DNA from: Rhodocyclales bacterium RIFCSPLOWO2_02_FULL_63_24
Lineage (GTDB): Bacteria > Pseudomonadota > Gammaproteobacteria > Burkholderiales > Rhodocyclaceae
DNA: 57,598 nucleotides
Direction of reading: 5' to 3'
Assembly (NCBI GenBank): GCA_001828935.1
Contig: MHZX01000065.1
Coordinates: 1 to 57,598 of the forward strand
Shown here: positions 9,701 through 17,113 of the stretch, piece after piece
How positions within the stretch are numbered: the first letter of the stretch is position 1
Layout of the letters: each line of letters begins with the position of its first letter
Notes under the pieces: generated by a model
What the model saw: only the letters and a program-made list of their open reading frames with translations
What the model was told of the DNA's origin: nothing
The model's database searches: none
Program-made: the position numbers and the translations under genes

Positions 9701-10452
9701 ACATTGAATGTCCACGTGGCGTTGGGCACCTGCAGAACCATTTCTACCGGATCAATCAGAGCCTGTGGTGTCGAAGCCGCAATGACCTGCTTGTTGCCGG
9801 TATCGGGATGAATACGCCAAAGCTCGTAGGCAAAGCCCTGCGCCGCAAGGTGAGTCAATTGGACGCCTTCAAGCACGTCCGGAAACTTGATCAGGACGGT
9901 GATGAACCCCCAGAAGCTTCGTCTCCCCTTGGCGTCGTCCAGAAACACGGGCAGGCGACCTGCGGCGCCTTGCCCGCCCTGAATCAGGTTGAATGGTCCG
10001 GCTAACGTGAGCTTTCCGGTGTCGCGAGCGAGGAAGGCTTCCTTGGTGCGCAGTGGATCTTGCAACAGGTCGTGGCCAATGGCCTTCTCATTTCCGACCA
10101 GAGGGACGCTCTTCCGGATCACGCCACCCGGGGCCAGCTGCAACGCAGCAACTCCGGGATAGTACGGAAGCATCTGGCTGGCGACGTCGTCGAAGTCGGC
10201 AATGACGCCTTTCTGGCTGCGAACCAAGGCTGCCAAGGCATACGTAGCAGACAGGGCATGCTCGATATTGCGCTGGAGTTCATGGGCGTGTTCCGCCATG
10301 GCCGTCACGCGAGCGCGCTCGACCGCGAGGCGATGCTTTTCCGTGTACGCGATCAAGCTTCCCGCAAGAAGAGAGGCAAGTGCAAAGACTATAAGGGCCG
10401 CCAGCCGTGATCGAATCTGAAGACTGGTACGAGACAAAAACATCGCTTTCAT
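6706..10452 (-). CDS. Membrane CHASE-PAS-GGDEF-EAL c-di-GMP signalling protein
   Basis: 1248-residue hybrid cyclase/phosphodiesterase. In order: a membrane helix near 20-38, a periplasmic CHASE-type domain (about 45-275), a second helix (about 280-300), four PAS modules (about 310-800), GGDEF (about 806-985) and EAL (from about 990). The cyclase motif is intact (RLGGDEF) with an inhibitory RxxD site (REGD) five residues before it. The EAL domain keeps EALVRW, ELTESLL and the DDFGTGYSSLSYLK loop, so both activities look possible. CHASE domains sense small periplasmic ligands, unidentified here. It is monocistronic by appearance and divergent from nothing; the upstream neighbour is a dihaem cytochrome. 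Confidence 0.94.
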   Translation of the reverse strand: MKAMFLSRTSLQIRSRLAALIVFALASLLAGSLIAYTEKHRLAVERARVTAMAEHAHELQRNIEHALSATYALAALVRSQKGVIADFDDVASQMLPYYPGVAALQLAPGGVIRKSVPLVGNEKAIGHDLLQDPLRTKEAFLARDTGKLTLAGPFNLIQGGQGAAGRLPVFLDDAKGRRSFWGFITVLIKFPDVLEGVQLTHLAAQGFAYELWRIHPDTGNKQVIAASTPQALIDPVEMVLQVPNATWTFNVAPVNGWGDPLGLSIKVALGLFFSLLLSFLARLLLQLKAHQQGLETLIGERTREILATQSQLRATLDAIPDMLFELDLSGRYHDCHAPSTNPRAASVRSLIGKTVADTLPPAAAEKVMSALREADETGQSHGMQFELELSRAKRWFELSVSRKGVARVSASRFIVLSREITARKQAEEAFKASEQRFRDMVNTTDGIVWEAEASSFTFTFISKQAERLLGYPVEEWLKPGFWAEHLHPGDQEWAPAYSAACAGRLEPHDFESRSIAKDGHTVWLRNIVAVVAEDGKPRWLRGVMVDITRSKWAEIALQENAARYHAVTQSANDAIVTADSAGKIVGWNRRAEITFGYTAAEVILRPLTMLMPERYRERHLAGMNRLRSGEDARLLGKTVELEGLRKDGSEFPMELSLAKWEIAEGRFVSGTIRDVTERRRSEASLRIAATAFESQEGMVVTDADAKILRVNRAFTDITGYSAEESIGQTPRLLQSGRHDADFYAAMWRDIRRTGGWQGEIWNRRKNGEIYLEWLTITAVKEGEGDVTHYVGTLTDITKRKEAEEQIQHLAFYDPLTQLPNRRLLLDRLQQALATCTRSGHEGALLFIDLDDFKTLNDTLGHDIGDLLLQEVAQRLVTCIREGDTVARLGGDEFVLMLEDLSENPQEAAIQAETVGEKILNSLNHIYRLAGGEHHSTPSIGVTLFGNQRDTVEELLKRADLAMYQAKAAGRNTLRFFDPDMQAVVSARANLEADLRQGLRNNEFLLYYQPQVDNEGRLKGVEALVRWSQPQRGLVSPAEFIPLAESTGLILPLGHWVLEAACLQLVAWAKLDDMADISVAVNVSARQFRHKDFVDQVIAILDHTGADPKRLKLELTESLLVDNIEETIGKMARLKATGVSFSLDDFGTGYSSLSYLKRLPLDQLKIDQSFVRDILTDQNDAAIARTVIALGQSLGLAVIAEGVETGEQRNFLAANGCQSFQGYLFGRPGPAQESEQFRNRTRAAQFSQE

Positions 10453-10633
10453 CCCGAATTGATCAAACCGGGGTGGCGGTTTTGCGCGTCAAGCACAAGG
10501 CCCGCGGGCCGGAGCAACGTGTGTGCGCAATGCGGGGCGCGGAGATCGGTGCCAGCCGAACAAATCACGCTATGGCGCCTCTGGAGCAAAGCGCCCAGAA
10601 CATATCGCACTATCCTTGTCAGGACAACGTAGG

Positions 10634-11236
10634 TCATTGCCGCTTGCGCCGCTTCTTTTTTTCTCCTGCGGATCCGAATTGGTCCTGCGCCGCGAAGTAT
10701 TCGGCAACGGCGGCAAGATCTTCGTTCGAAAGACCTCGATAGGAGTCGTCCATCATGAAGGGAAACTTGCGCACCCCGGACTTGAACAACAATGCTTGCG
10801 TGGTCATGAATTCCTTATCCTGCGCAGCGACCAGGGGCGCGTCTTTGTCAGAGTCGCGGCCATCATCGATATGGCAGTCGGCGCATCGATTGCCGTATAT
10901 TTTTTCGCCTTTGGCCAGGATGGTCCGATCGGCGTCCTGTTTTGGCCGCGCTACATCCTTTTGTTCGCCGTAGAACTGTGCCATGGCCTCGACCTCACTG
11001 AGAGGGAACGTTTTGTGCTGTTCGACTGCCGTCGGGCGGCTGCCGTTCGCGTAGGCCTTCATAGCATCGCGCAGGAACGCGGGCAACTGGCCGTTGAGAT
11101 GTGGCGTTCCAGATTCGCTGGCGATACCGTTGGTACCGTGGCAGGTGCTGCAACTCTGGATAGAGGCAGGAGGTTCCGCCCGACAAGCAAAACTCGCCAG
11201 TAGCGCGAGCACAAGCGCGCCACTTCGGTGATTCAT
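10634..11236 (-). CDS. Dihaem cytochrome c (c4 / flavocytochrome c subunit type)
   Basis: 200 residues starting MNHRSGALVLALLASFACRA (signal peptide), preceded by a GAGGT ribosome motif 6 nt away. The first domain has CSTCHGTNG and the second CADCHIDDGRDSD, one haem each. Spacing and the HLNGQLPAFLRDAMKAYANG motif match the cytochrome c4/FccA family and closely resemble the 35414-36037 protein. It is periplasmic. The last eight residues are the highly basic KKKRRKRQ, unusual for a soluble c4. No flavoprotein partner is adjacent; it faces the divergent cytochrome c' gene. Confidence 0.9.
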   Translation of the reverse strand: MNHRSGALVLALLASFACRAEPPASIQSCSTCHGTNGIASESGTPHLNGQLPAFLRDAMKAYANGSRPTAVEQHKTFPLSEVEAMAQFYGEQKDVARPKQDADRTILAKGEKIYGNRCADCHIDDGRDSDKDAPLVAAQDKEFMTTQALLFKSGVRKFPFMMDDSYRGLSNEDLAAVAEYFAAQDQFGSAGEKKKRRKRQ

Positions 11237-11294
11237 GGCAGACCTCGTGTGTTTGCCTGCAACCACAGACTTTTTGTCGAGGGAGTAATCGTGT

Positions 11295-11747
11295 ATGAGT
11301 CGCAGGATAGCTGTAGCAATTGGTCTCCTCATCAATATCCACTCGTTTTCAGCTTCTGCCCAGACGCCGCGGACGGAAGACGCAATCCGCTACAGAAGGG
11401 CGGCGATGGTCATGGTGAAATGGCATTTTGATCGCTTGTCGGAATTGACGAAAGGCAAAGTTCCATTTACTCGCGAAGAAGCAGAGCGTAACGCTGCTTG
11501 GCTCGATGCCTTGAGCAAGAATGCTGCCGAAGGTTTCGTTCCCGGGTCCCACGAAGGCGATACCCGAGCGCTGGCAGCGGTTTGGAGTGATCGATCGAAA
11601 TTTCGCAACCTTGTCGAGCGATTCCAAAGCGATGCGTCCAAGTTGCGCGAATCAGCTCGTATTGGCGATGCCGCGGCGATCAAATCCCAACTCGACAACA
11701 TGGCGCACACCTGCAAGTCATGTCACGACGATTTCAAGAAATCCTGA
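11295..11747 (+). CDS. Cytochrome c' family protein
   Basis: 150 residues with an N-terminal signal peptide (MSRRIAVAIGLLINIHSFSA) and a single haem motif CKSCH near the C-terminus, followed by DDFKKS. This layout, together with the all-helical sequence (RRAAMVMVKWHFDRL early, KSQLDNMAHTCKSCHDDF late), is diagnostic of the four-helix-bundle cytochrome c'/c556 family. High-spin cytochromes c' bind NO and CO and protect against nitrosative stress; low-spin c556 members do electron transfer, and which applies depends on a distal ligand I cannot assign. It is divergent from the dihaem cytochrome gene. Confidence 0.9.
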   Translation: MSRRIAVAIGLLINIHSFSASAQTPRTEDAIRYRRAAMVMVKWHFDRLSELTKGKVPFTREEAERNAAWLDALSKNAAEGFVPGSHEGDTRALAAVWSDRSKFRNLVERFQSDASKLRESARIGDAAAIKSQLDNMAHTCKSCHDDFKKS

Positions 11748-11894
11748 ATGAAATTCCCGATATCAGGAAGTTTCGATTGATGCTAGTCCGGAAATCGAGA
11801 ACTGATTGCTACAGCTAGCATTTAAAAGGTGATGCGCCAGCCTTTCGTTGTTGGTCGAGCAATCAATATCCGAAATTTGGAGGTTGCGATTGGC

Positions 11895-11924
11895 AAAAAA
11901 GAAAAGAGCGCCGAAGCGCTCTTT
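11895..11924 (-). terminator. Rho-independent terminator of the HiPIP gene
   Basis: On the minus strand, AAAGAGCGC-TTCG-GCGCTCTTT is a perfect stem with a stable UUCG loop, followed by a T-rich tract (TTTCTTTTTT). It begins about 18 bp after the HiPIP stop. The stem is symmetric, so it may also stop transcription from the convergent cytochrome c' gene. Confidence 0.9.
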
Positions 11925-11942
11925 GTCCTGCCGTGGTCGCGA

Positions 11943-12206
11943 TCAGGCCTTCTTCGACCAGGCAACGCAGTAGCCCTTGGGGGATACTTCCGTATCGCCG
12001 GGGAACAACTTGCAGCCGCCCAGATCCGCTGCGGTCTTGCCAGGAACAAACTGCAGGCAGTTTGAGCAATTCTTCTCACCCTCGGGGGAGTCCTTGTATT
12101 TCATCGAGCTGCGCATGGCGTCGTTTTTCGCGGCGAACGCGACTACGGGAATTGCGGCCAAGGCGATGCCACCAAGCTTGAGCATGTTGCGACGGGACTG
12201 ATTCAT
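11943..12206 (-). CDS. High-potential iron-sulfur protein (HiPIP)
   Basis: 87-residue precursor with a twin-arginine signal (MNQSRRNMLKLGGIALAAIP), as expected for a cofactor folded before Tat export. The mature part has four cysteines in HiPIP spacing: CSNC, then GGCKLFPGD, then KGYCVAW, holding one [4Fe-4S]3+/2+ cluster. It serves as a soluble periplasmic electron carrier, typically between a bc1 complex and oxidases, reductases or reaction centres. A GGAGAAG ribosome site precedes the ATG. A strong terminator follows, and an upstream hairpin lies in its leader. Co-location with cytochromes c4-type and c' suggests a periplasmic electron-carrier island. Confidence 0.95.
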   Translation of the reverse strand: MNQSRRNMLKLGGIALAAIPVVAFAAKNDAMRSSMKYKDSPEGEKNCSNCLQFVPGKTAADLGGCKLFPGDTEVSPKGYCVAWSKKA

Positions 12207-12225
12207 ATTTTCTTCTCCAATGAAG

Positions 12226-12241
12226 CCCCTATCCTTAGGGG
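12226..12241 (-). promoter_or_regulatory. Leader hairpin upstream of the HiPIP gene
   Basis: CCCCTA-AGGA-TAGGGG on the minus strand is a perfect 6-bp stem with a 4-nt loop ending about 20 bp before the HiPIP start and just before its GGAGAAG ribosome site. It could affect mRNA stability or translation; no protein-binding assignment is possible. The remaining approximately 240 bp to the HD-domain gene are AT-richer and probably hold divergent promoters, none with convincing consensus boxes. Confidence 0.45.
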
Positions 12242-12484
12242 TGGGCTCTCGCTCACGCAATTTGCACGCCATCGCAATGGGTCTTGGTAGCAATGTGCAA
12301 CAGTATGATATTAAACGGCAAAATATTAATGAATGGCGATGGGAGATGGGTTCTTGAAATTGGGAAAGGCTGATGCGTTGCTGATCATCAGGCAGTGTCC
12401 CTTTGTTGTCGAAGGTCCGCACTGCAACCCCCGATTTCAGTATTTACCGACATCAATCAAAGCGACGTTACTGGTACCGTCAAT

Positions 12485-13380
12485 ATGGTAAATCCAAAGG
12501 CTGTTGCGGATGCCGTATGTGCCATCCTGGCCAAGCGCTATGGCAGCGACCTCGATAGTTTGGTGCATCAAGCCTTTGTCGATATCGAAGATGCCTTCTG
12601 GGGCCGTTATCCGGGGTTGCTTTCTTGCGATACGCCCTATCACGACTTGCGCCACTCTCTTGGAACGGCTTTGCTCATGGCCCGTATGGTGGATGGCTAC
12701 GAGGCAACCCACGGCGTGGATTTGCCTGCGCTTGGGCGCGACAAGGGCACTCTTGCAGTGCTCCTGGCTTTGTTTCACGACATCGGCTTCCTCCGCAGGT
12801 ACGATGAGCGCACTTGAACGGCGCATGCCTGATCCGAGATCACGAGCAGCGCGGCGTGGAATTTATGCGCGTTTATCTGGCTCGCGGGTTCTTCGCTCGC
12901 TTTGCGGAGCAGGCAGTGCTGATCCATTCCACCAATTTTGCACGGCCGATCGTCGATACCCTGAATGGCTTGCCCCATGAGCTATTCATCATAGGCCAGA
13001 TGCTGGGCACGGCCGATCTGGTAAGCCAGATCGCCGGTCGCTATTACCTTGAGCGTTGCCGGGATTTTCTGTTCCGCGAGTTTGTCGCGGCAGGTGTGGA
13101 TCGAAGCATTTCACCCACCGGCGACATCATCGTGCTTTACGACACAGCGGAAGATCTCTTGCGCAAGACACCAGACTTCTATGAGCATCTCGTGAAACGA
13201 CGTCTCGACGAAGATTTCGGACAAGTTTTTCGTTATGTCGCTCCCCATTTTGGCGGCGAAGATCCGTATGCATTGTCTATGCAGCGCAACCTGAACTATT
13301 TGCGCGAAATGATTCGACGAGACGATTTTTCCAGTCTGCGCCGGAAACCTGTTCCCTTGATGCCGCTGCCGTTGGCTTAG
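12485..13380 (+). pseudogene. HD-domain phosphohydrolase-like gene, frameshifted
   Basis: The first frame has the HD signature: YHDLRHSLGTALLMARMVDG, then ALFHDIGFLRRYDER, giving H, HD and the supporting residues for metal binding. It stops at 12817. The next frame continues the same domain without loss (LNGACLIRDHEQRGVEFM) to 13380. A single missing T in CACTTGAAC near 12811-12817 would restore one protein of about 298 residues. HD-domain proteins are metal-dependent phosphohydrolases, often acting on nucleotides or cyclic dinucleotides; there is no GYP motif, so it is not a classical HD-GYP. The C-terminal half is helical with a FFARFAEQ segment. Broken gene or sequencing error. Confidence 0.82.
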
Positions 13381-13387
13381 CCAGGTA

Positions 13388-14152
13388 CTACTTGCCCAGT
13401 CTGGTATAGAGGGTAACCAGTTTTTCGAGGTTGGCAAGCATGGATTCACTGCTGTCGGCAACCAGCAATCGATAGGAGAAGGCACCTTCCAGTTCTAGGG
13501 CCGTCTGGAACCAGGCCCATTGGGATACTATCAAGTCGAGTTCGTGGCGGATTTCGGGAGTGTTCTCGGATGCTTGGGCCAGCAGCTGCAGTGCTGCGGA
13601 AAACTCCAGCCGCGAAGATTCCAGCTCTTCGCCTAGCTGCGGCGAGTCGACGCCCCAAGCGCGCAGCATATACGCCTTGGCAAGCCTCTGGGAAAGCATG
13701 CGCTGGCGTCCGGCCACGTTAACCAGGCGTCCAATCGCTAGGCCGGCGTCATTTTCGATAAGTCCCGCCAGTCGATGACAAAGAGTCTGTAACTCGTTGG
13801 CTCGCTCCTGTAGCGCGGGCGCCAACTCACGACTTGCCGTTTTGGATGCCAGGCCTTGCACATCAGGCCAGAGACGCTCAATCTCCATTAAGACGAGCTT
13901 TTGTTCGGGCTTGGTGATGATTGCGCGCAACTGCGCCAATTGGCTTGAAAACTGGTCAACCGAATCGCCAAGTATCTGTCGCGATTGGTCGGGCGCAACT
14001 TTGGTGCCCACTTGTACATATGCTTTGACAATGCGCTGGGACAACATCCGCTGACGTCCCGAGAGGTTGACGAGGTCTGCAGAAGTCAATGGAGCCGCCT
14101 CAACCCCCAATGCGCAGACTAGTAGAAACAGATATCCCATACCGCGAATCAT
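13388..14152 (-). CDS. Secreted PilJ/NarX-type P-box sensor-domain protein without a kinase
   Basis: 254 residues with a signal peptide (MIRGMGYLFLLVCALGVEA). Two tandem four-helix type IV pilus methyl-accepting-like (PilJ, PF13675) modules follow, each with the NarX/NarQ P-box pattern: LVNLSGRQRMLSQRIVKAY and LVNVAGRQRMLSQRLAKAY. In NarX this motif binds nitrate or nitrite. There is no transmembrane helix after the signal and no kinase or MCP domain, so it is a free periplasmic binding module. It starts 12 bp after the preceding gene with a GGGAG ribosome site and probably shares its operon. Ligand is unknown; nitrate-type anions are a reasoned guess. Confidence 0.85.
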   Translation of the reverse strand: MIRGMGYLFLLVCALGVEAAPLTSADLVNLSGRQRMLSQRIVKAYVQVGTKVAPDQSRQILGDSVDQFSSQLAQLRAIITKPEQKLVLMEIERLWPDVQGLASKTASRELAPALQERANELQTLCHRLAGLIENDAGLAIGRLVNVAGRQRMLSQRLAKAYMLRAWGVDSPQLGEELESSRLEFSAALQLLAQASENTPEIRHELDLIVSQWAWFQTALELEGAFSYRLLVADSSESMLANLEKLVTLYTRLGK

Positions 14153-14164
14153 GCGAGTTGCTCC

Positions 14165-15043
14165 CTAATAGACTGGCACGCCCATGATTTGGAGGGCACG
14201 ATTGAGTTGCGCGGTGGCTTTTTCCATGACCGCCACGGCGCCTTTGTAGTCGCCGCCGTGGGCTTGATCGGCCGCCAGGCCGAGCAGTTGCTTTCCTTCG
14301 CGGACGAAGCCATCCACCATGTTGCGACGATCCCCTTCGCCTCTACCTTCGCCGATCATCATGTCGACAAGTATTTCGCTGCTCTGGAAACGCTTGCGTT
14401 CGTAGTCATACTCGTCGGCCGGCGTATCGAACTTCAGGCTCATGGTTACCGTCTGTCCCGCTCGCAACCTGCTTATAGACTCGACCGCCAGTTTGTAGGC
14501 ATCTGCCAGTTTGCGATTCGCGTCTCCAATCTTTCCGATCTCCGCCATTTTCAGCGCTTCGACCTGCAGCAAATTGATGCGAGCCGATACGGACTTGGCT
14601 TCGCCATCTCCTTGCTTCGCCAAGTTTTCAATGCCGGTACGGTAGGTCGCAACTTGTTCCGAAAGATTTTTGTAGTTGCTCTGTTGAACACTATTGCTCA
14701 GCACACCGCGTTTATTTGACAGGCGGGCGGAAGCTCGCGTGGCACTGCGCAAGGCTTCGTCCAAGGTGGATGTTGCCTCGTCGAATCTATTCGCCGTCAG
14801 TGCGTCGCGAACGCGGTCGAGCAATTTGCGGCCGTTAAGTACCAATGCAAACGTTTCAGTTTCGCTCCCATCGGTGGATGCCTGTGCCGCAGGCGAATTC
14901 ACCAGAGACTCAACCAAGCGCAACTTTTGCTCGATCAAGCGTCTGCGTTGTTCGATCGACGTGCCGCCATCCCCTCCTTGCGCAAGCGCTACCGACGAAA
15001 GCATTCCCAATGCAAAAATCTGGACAACGGCCCAACGCGCCAT
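14165..15043 (-). CDS. Periplasmic helical protein of unknown function (paralogue of the 51603-52499 gene)
   Basis: 292 residues starting MARWAVVQIFALGMLSSVALA (signal peptide), with an AGGAG ribosome site 6 nt upstream. It is almost entirely helical, with coiled-coil-like stretches; no cysteine haem motif and no known domain that I recognise. Its C-terminal half aligns by eye with the protein at 51603-52499: SISRLRAGQTVTMSLKFDTP versus GISGLRSGDTLVRSLNFASK, then a shared VxGF, GGDYKGAV/GKDYTTGV and terminal GVPVY/GIYIPG pattern. Occurrence in both cytochrome modules suggests a role tied to them, for example a scaffold or assembly factor. That is inference. Confidence 0.75.
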   Translation of the reverse strand: MARWAVVQIFALGMLSSVALAQGGDGGTSIEQRRRLIEQKLRLVESLVNSPAAQASTDGSETETFALVLNGRKLLDRVRDALTANRFDEATSTLDEALRSATRASARLSNKRGVLSNSVQQSNYKNLSEQVATYRTGIENLAKQGDGEAKSVSARINLLQVEALKMAEIGKIGDANRKLADAYKLAVESISRLRAGQTVTMSLKFDTPADEYDYERKRFQSSEILVDMMIGEGRGEGDRRNMVDGFVREGKQLLGLAADQAHGGDYKGAVAVMEKATAQLNRALQIMGVPVY

Positions 15044-15158
15044 GGATATCTCCTGCTCCGTATGCATTTGTGTTGCGTTTGTCTGCAAAAGTCCGGCCTC
15101 TTTTCGTTTTCTCGTTTCCTTGCAGCGCGTTTACTCGCGACAATGGTTTGTCGAACTA

Positions 15159-17027
15159 TCAGTAGTCCTTTTTGTTCTCTTCCCAGAGTGCCTTGGTGAA
15201 GCGTACGACTTTATTGCGCCCGGTTTCCTTGGCGTTGTACAGGGCGACGTCGGCAAACTTGACCGCCTGCCAGAAGGTGTCGCTGTCTTCCGGGAAGCTC
15301 GCAATGCCGATCGAGATGGTCTTCTGCAACATGCCTCCCGACGTCTGGACTTTCAGTTCGGCAACAGCGGCGCGAATCTTCTCGGCGACCTCGTTGGCTG
15401 TAGCGGCATTGGTCTCCTGCAGCAGGATAAGAAACTCCTCGCCGCCATAGCGAATGACAAAATCGGAAGCGCGCACCGACTGCTTCAAGAGTTTTGCCAG
15501 CGCCTTCAGCACTGCGTCGCCGGCATCATGGCCATAGGTGTCATTGACCATCTTGAAGTAGTCGAGATCGAGCATCATGAACGCAATCGAGCACTTGCGC
15601 CGCTGCGCCTGACCAATCAGGGTATCGACCGACTCTTCGAGGAAGCGGCGGTTGTGCAGGCCTGTCATCGGATCGCGTAGTGTCGATTCGCGCAACGTCT
15701 CCATGAGGCGCTTGGCTTCAAGTACCGGCGCCGATTCGCGCAAGTAGACGCCGATGTGTGGCACCCTTGCCGCAACGTGCTCCTGCTGATCGGGCGGAAC
15801 CACGATTTGCAGCACGCTGCCGACCGCCCCCGATTGCATGATTGGGAAGCAGATATGGCGGTAGTCCCCTTTGTCGGGGGGCGGTGCAAACGCGAAGCAG
15901 ATGCCTGGGGTGGTCATGCCGTCTACGATGTGGCCGGTGCGGCGGGCACGGCAGGTCTCGTTGCGTACCAGTATTTGCGGATCGCACCAGCGGCAGGCGG
16001 CCTGCGGCTCGCCGTCGACGATCATCGGCAACATCTGGTTGCGCGTTGGAAGCACTTCGTAGATCGAATAGTGACGGATGCCGAAGACGTGTTCCATCGA
16101 TACCGCCAGTCGCAAATAGATTTCAGCCTTGGTCTCGTCCTCCTCGATCGCCTGCTTGAAGTGAGCAGCTTGCGAGAGGGTCTCGACCATCTCAATCGTG
16201 GTATTTAACAGGTTGCCGCCGTCCAGGCTGCGGTTGTGGTTGGTCAGGTGCGCGACCAGTCCGCCAATGCGATTGAGACCTTCGTTGAGATAGGTCAGCA
16301 GGCGATTCATATCGGCACCGATTTTTCCGATTTCATCGCCGGTTTTGACTTCGACGCGCGAAGTGAAATCGCCATCAATGGCGCGCCGCACAGCGCGCTC
16401 GACCTCAACCGCGGTAGACACGATCGGATTTGTCAGACGTCGCAACACCAGCAGCGTTACCAAGGAAAACAAGGCGACGGCACCGATCATCATCGACAGT
16501 GTCACCATCGCGTTACGCTTGAGATGCTGGATCGACATCGTGATTGTCACCGCGCCCAATACCGAGCCGTCGACCACTTGGTGGCATTGCAGGCAGTTTG
16601 GATTGCCACGTGTGGTGGCGACAAAGGGAATGGTTCCGCGAAAAGTGGCATCAGTATCGTCGTCGAGCAGTTCGAACGCGGCTTCGCCGTCGCCCAAGAC
16701 TTGACGTTCAAGCGCGTCAGCCACTTGTTCGCGCACCAGTCCCTTGCCGAACTGCTGCTCGACTTGGGGGCCGCGTACGACGCGCACTGATTTCAGTCCC
16801 GGGACTTCGACCAGCCGTTGCAGCAGGTTTTCGCGCTTGTCGATGACGCCGTTGATCATGGCTTCGGTGAGATTGACGCGAATTATCTCGGCGGCCGAGC
16901 GGATATGTTCGGTGGCCGTTCGGATCGAATATTCGCGAAATGAATACAGGCCTATCGCCAGCACGGCTGCAACCAGGCAAATCACCAGGATGGCAAAAAA
17001 GGCGCTGAGCTTGGTCTGGAGAGTCAT
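15159..17027 (-). CDS. Diguanylate cyclase with periplasmic c-type haem motif and cysteine-rich cytoplasmic sensor region
   Basis: 622 residues. Membrane helix about 8-30, periplasmic domain about 31-172 containing a single haem-attachment motif CLQCH (145-149) just before the second helix (about 173-197), then HAMP and a GAF-like region with five cysteines (345, 348, 359, 377, 393; CRWCD first). The C-terminal GGDEF is active-looking (YGGEEF, 528-532) with an RxxD inhibitory site (RASD). Single-haem periplasmic sensors of this layout are known to detect redox state or gas ligands. The start MTLQTKLSAFF was chosen because the helix begins directly after it; an in-frame extension to 17087 exists. 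It probably converts periplasmic redox state into c-di-GMP. Confidence 0.9.
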   Translation of the reverse strand: MTLQTKLSAFFAILVICLVAAVLAIGLYSFREYSIRTATEHIRSAAEIIRVNLTEAMINGVIDKRENLLQRLVEVPGLKSVRVVRGPQVEQQFGKGLVREQVADALERQVLGDGEAAFELLDDDTDATFRGTIPFVATTRGNPNCLQCHQVVDGSVLGAVTITMSIQHLKRNAMVTLSMMIGAVALFSLVTLLVLRRLTNPIVSTAVEVERAVRRAIDGDFTSRVEVKTGDEIGKIGADMNRLLTYLNEGLNRIGGLVAHLTNHNRSLDGGNLLNTTIEMVETLSQAAHFKQAIEEDETKAEIYLRLAVSMEHVFGIRHYSIYEVLPTRNQMLPMIVDGEPQAACRWCDPQILVRNETCRARRTGHIVDGMTTPGICFAFAPPPDKGDYRHICFPIMQSGAVGSVLQIVVPPDQQEHVAARVPHIGVYLRESAPVLEAKRLMETLRESTLRDPMTGLHNRRFLEESVDTLIGQAQRRKCSIAFMMLDLDYFKMVNDTYGHDAGDAVLKALAKLLKQSVRASDFVIRYGGEEFLILLQETNAATANEVAEKIRAAVAELKVQTSGGMLQKTISIGIASFPEDSDTFWQAVKFADVALYNAKETGRNKVVRFTKALWEENKKDY

Positions 17028-17113
17028 TGCGCTGATCGCTTTACGGCTGAATGAGGGGGCAGGGTCAAGTCTGCAATTCCGCGGCAACTCGTGCGTCTGC
17101 GGCCCGCTTTGCG

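Noticed and set aside
10459-10466. TTGATCAA palindrome upstream of the GGDEF/EAL gene as an FNR box
   Set aside because: FNR sites need four bases between half-sites; this has none.
12811-12820. TTGA overlap in the HD gene as a genuine two-gene coupling
   Set aside because: The second frame continues the same HD domain with no lost or duplicated residues, and TTG as a start in this setting is weak. A frameshift explains it better.
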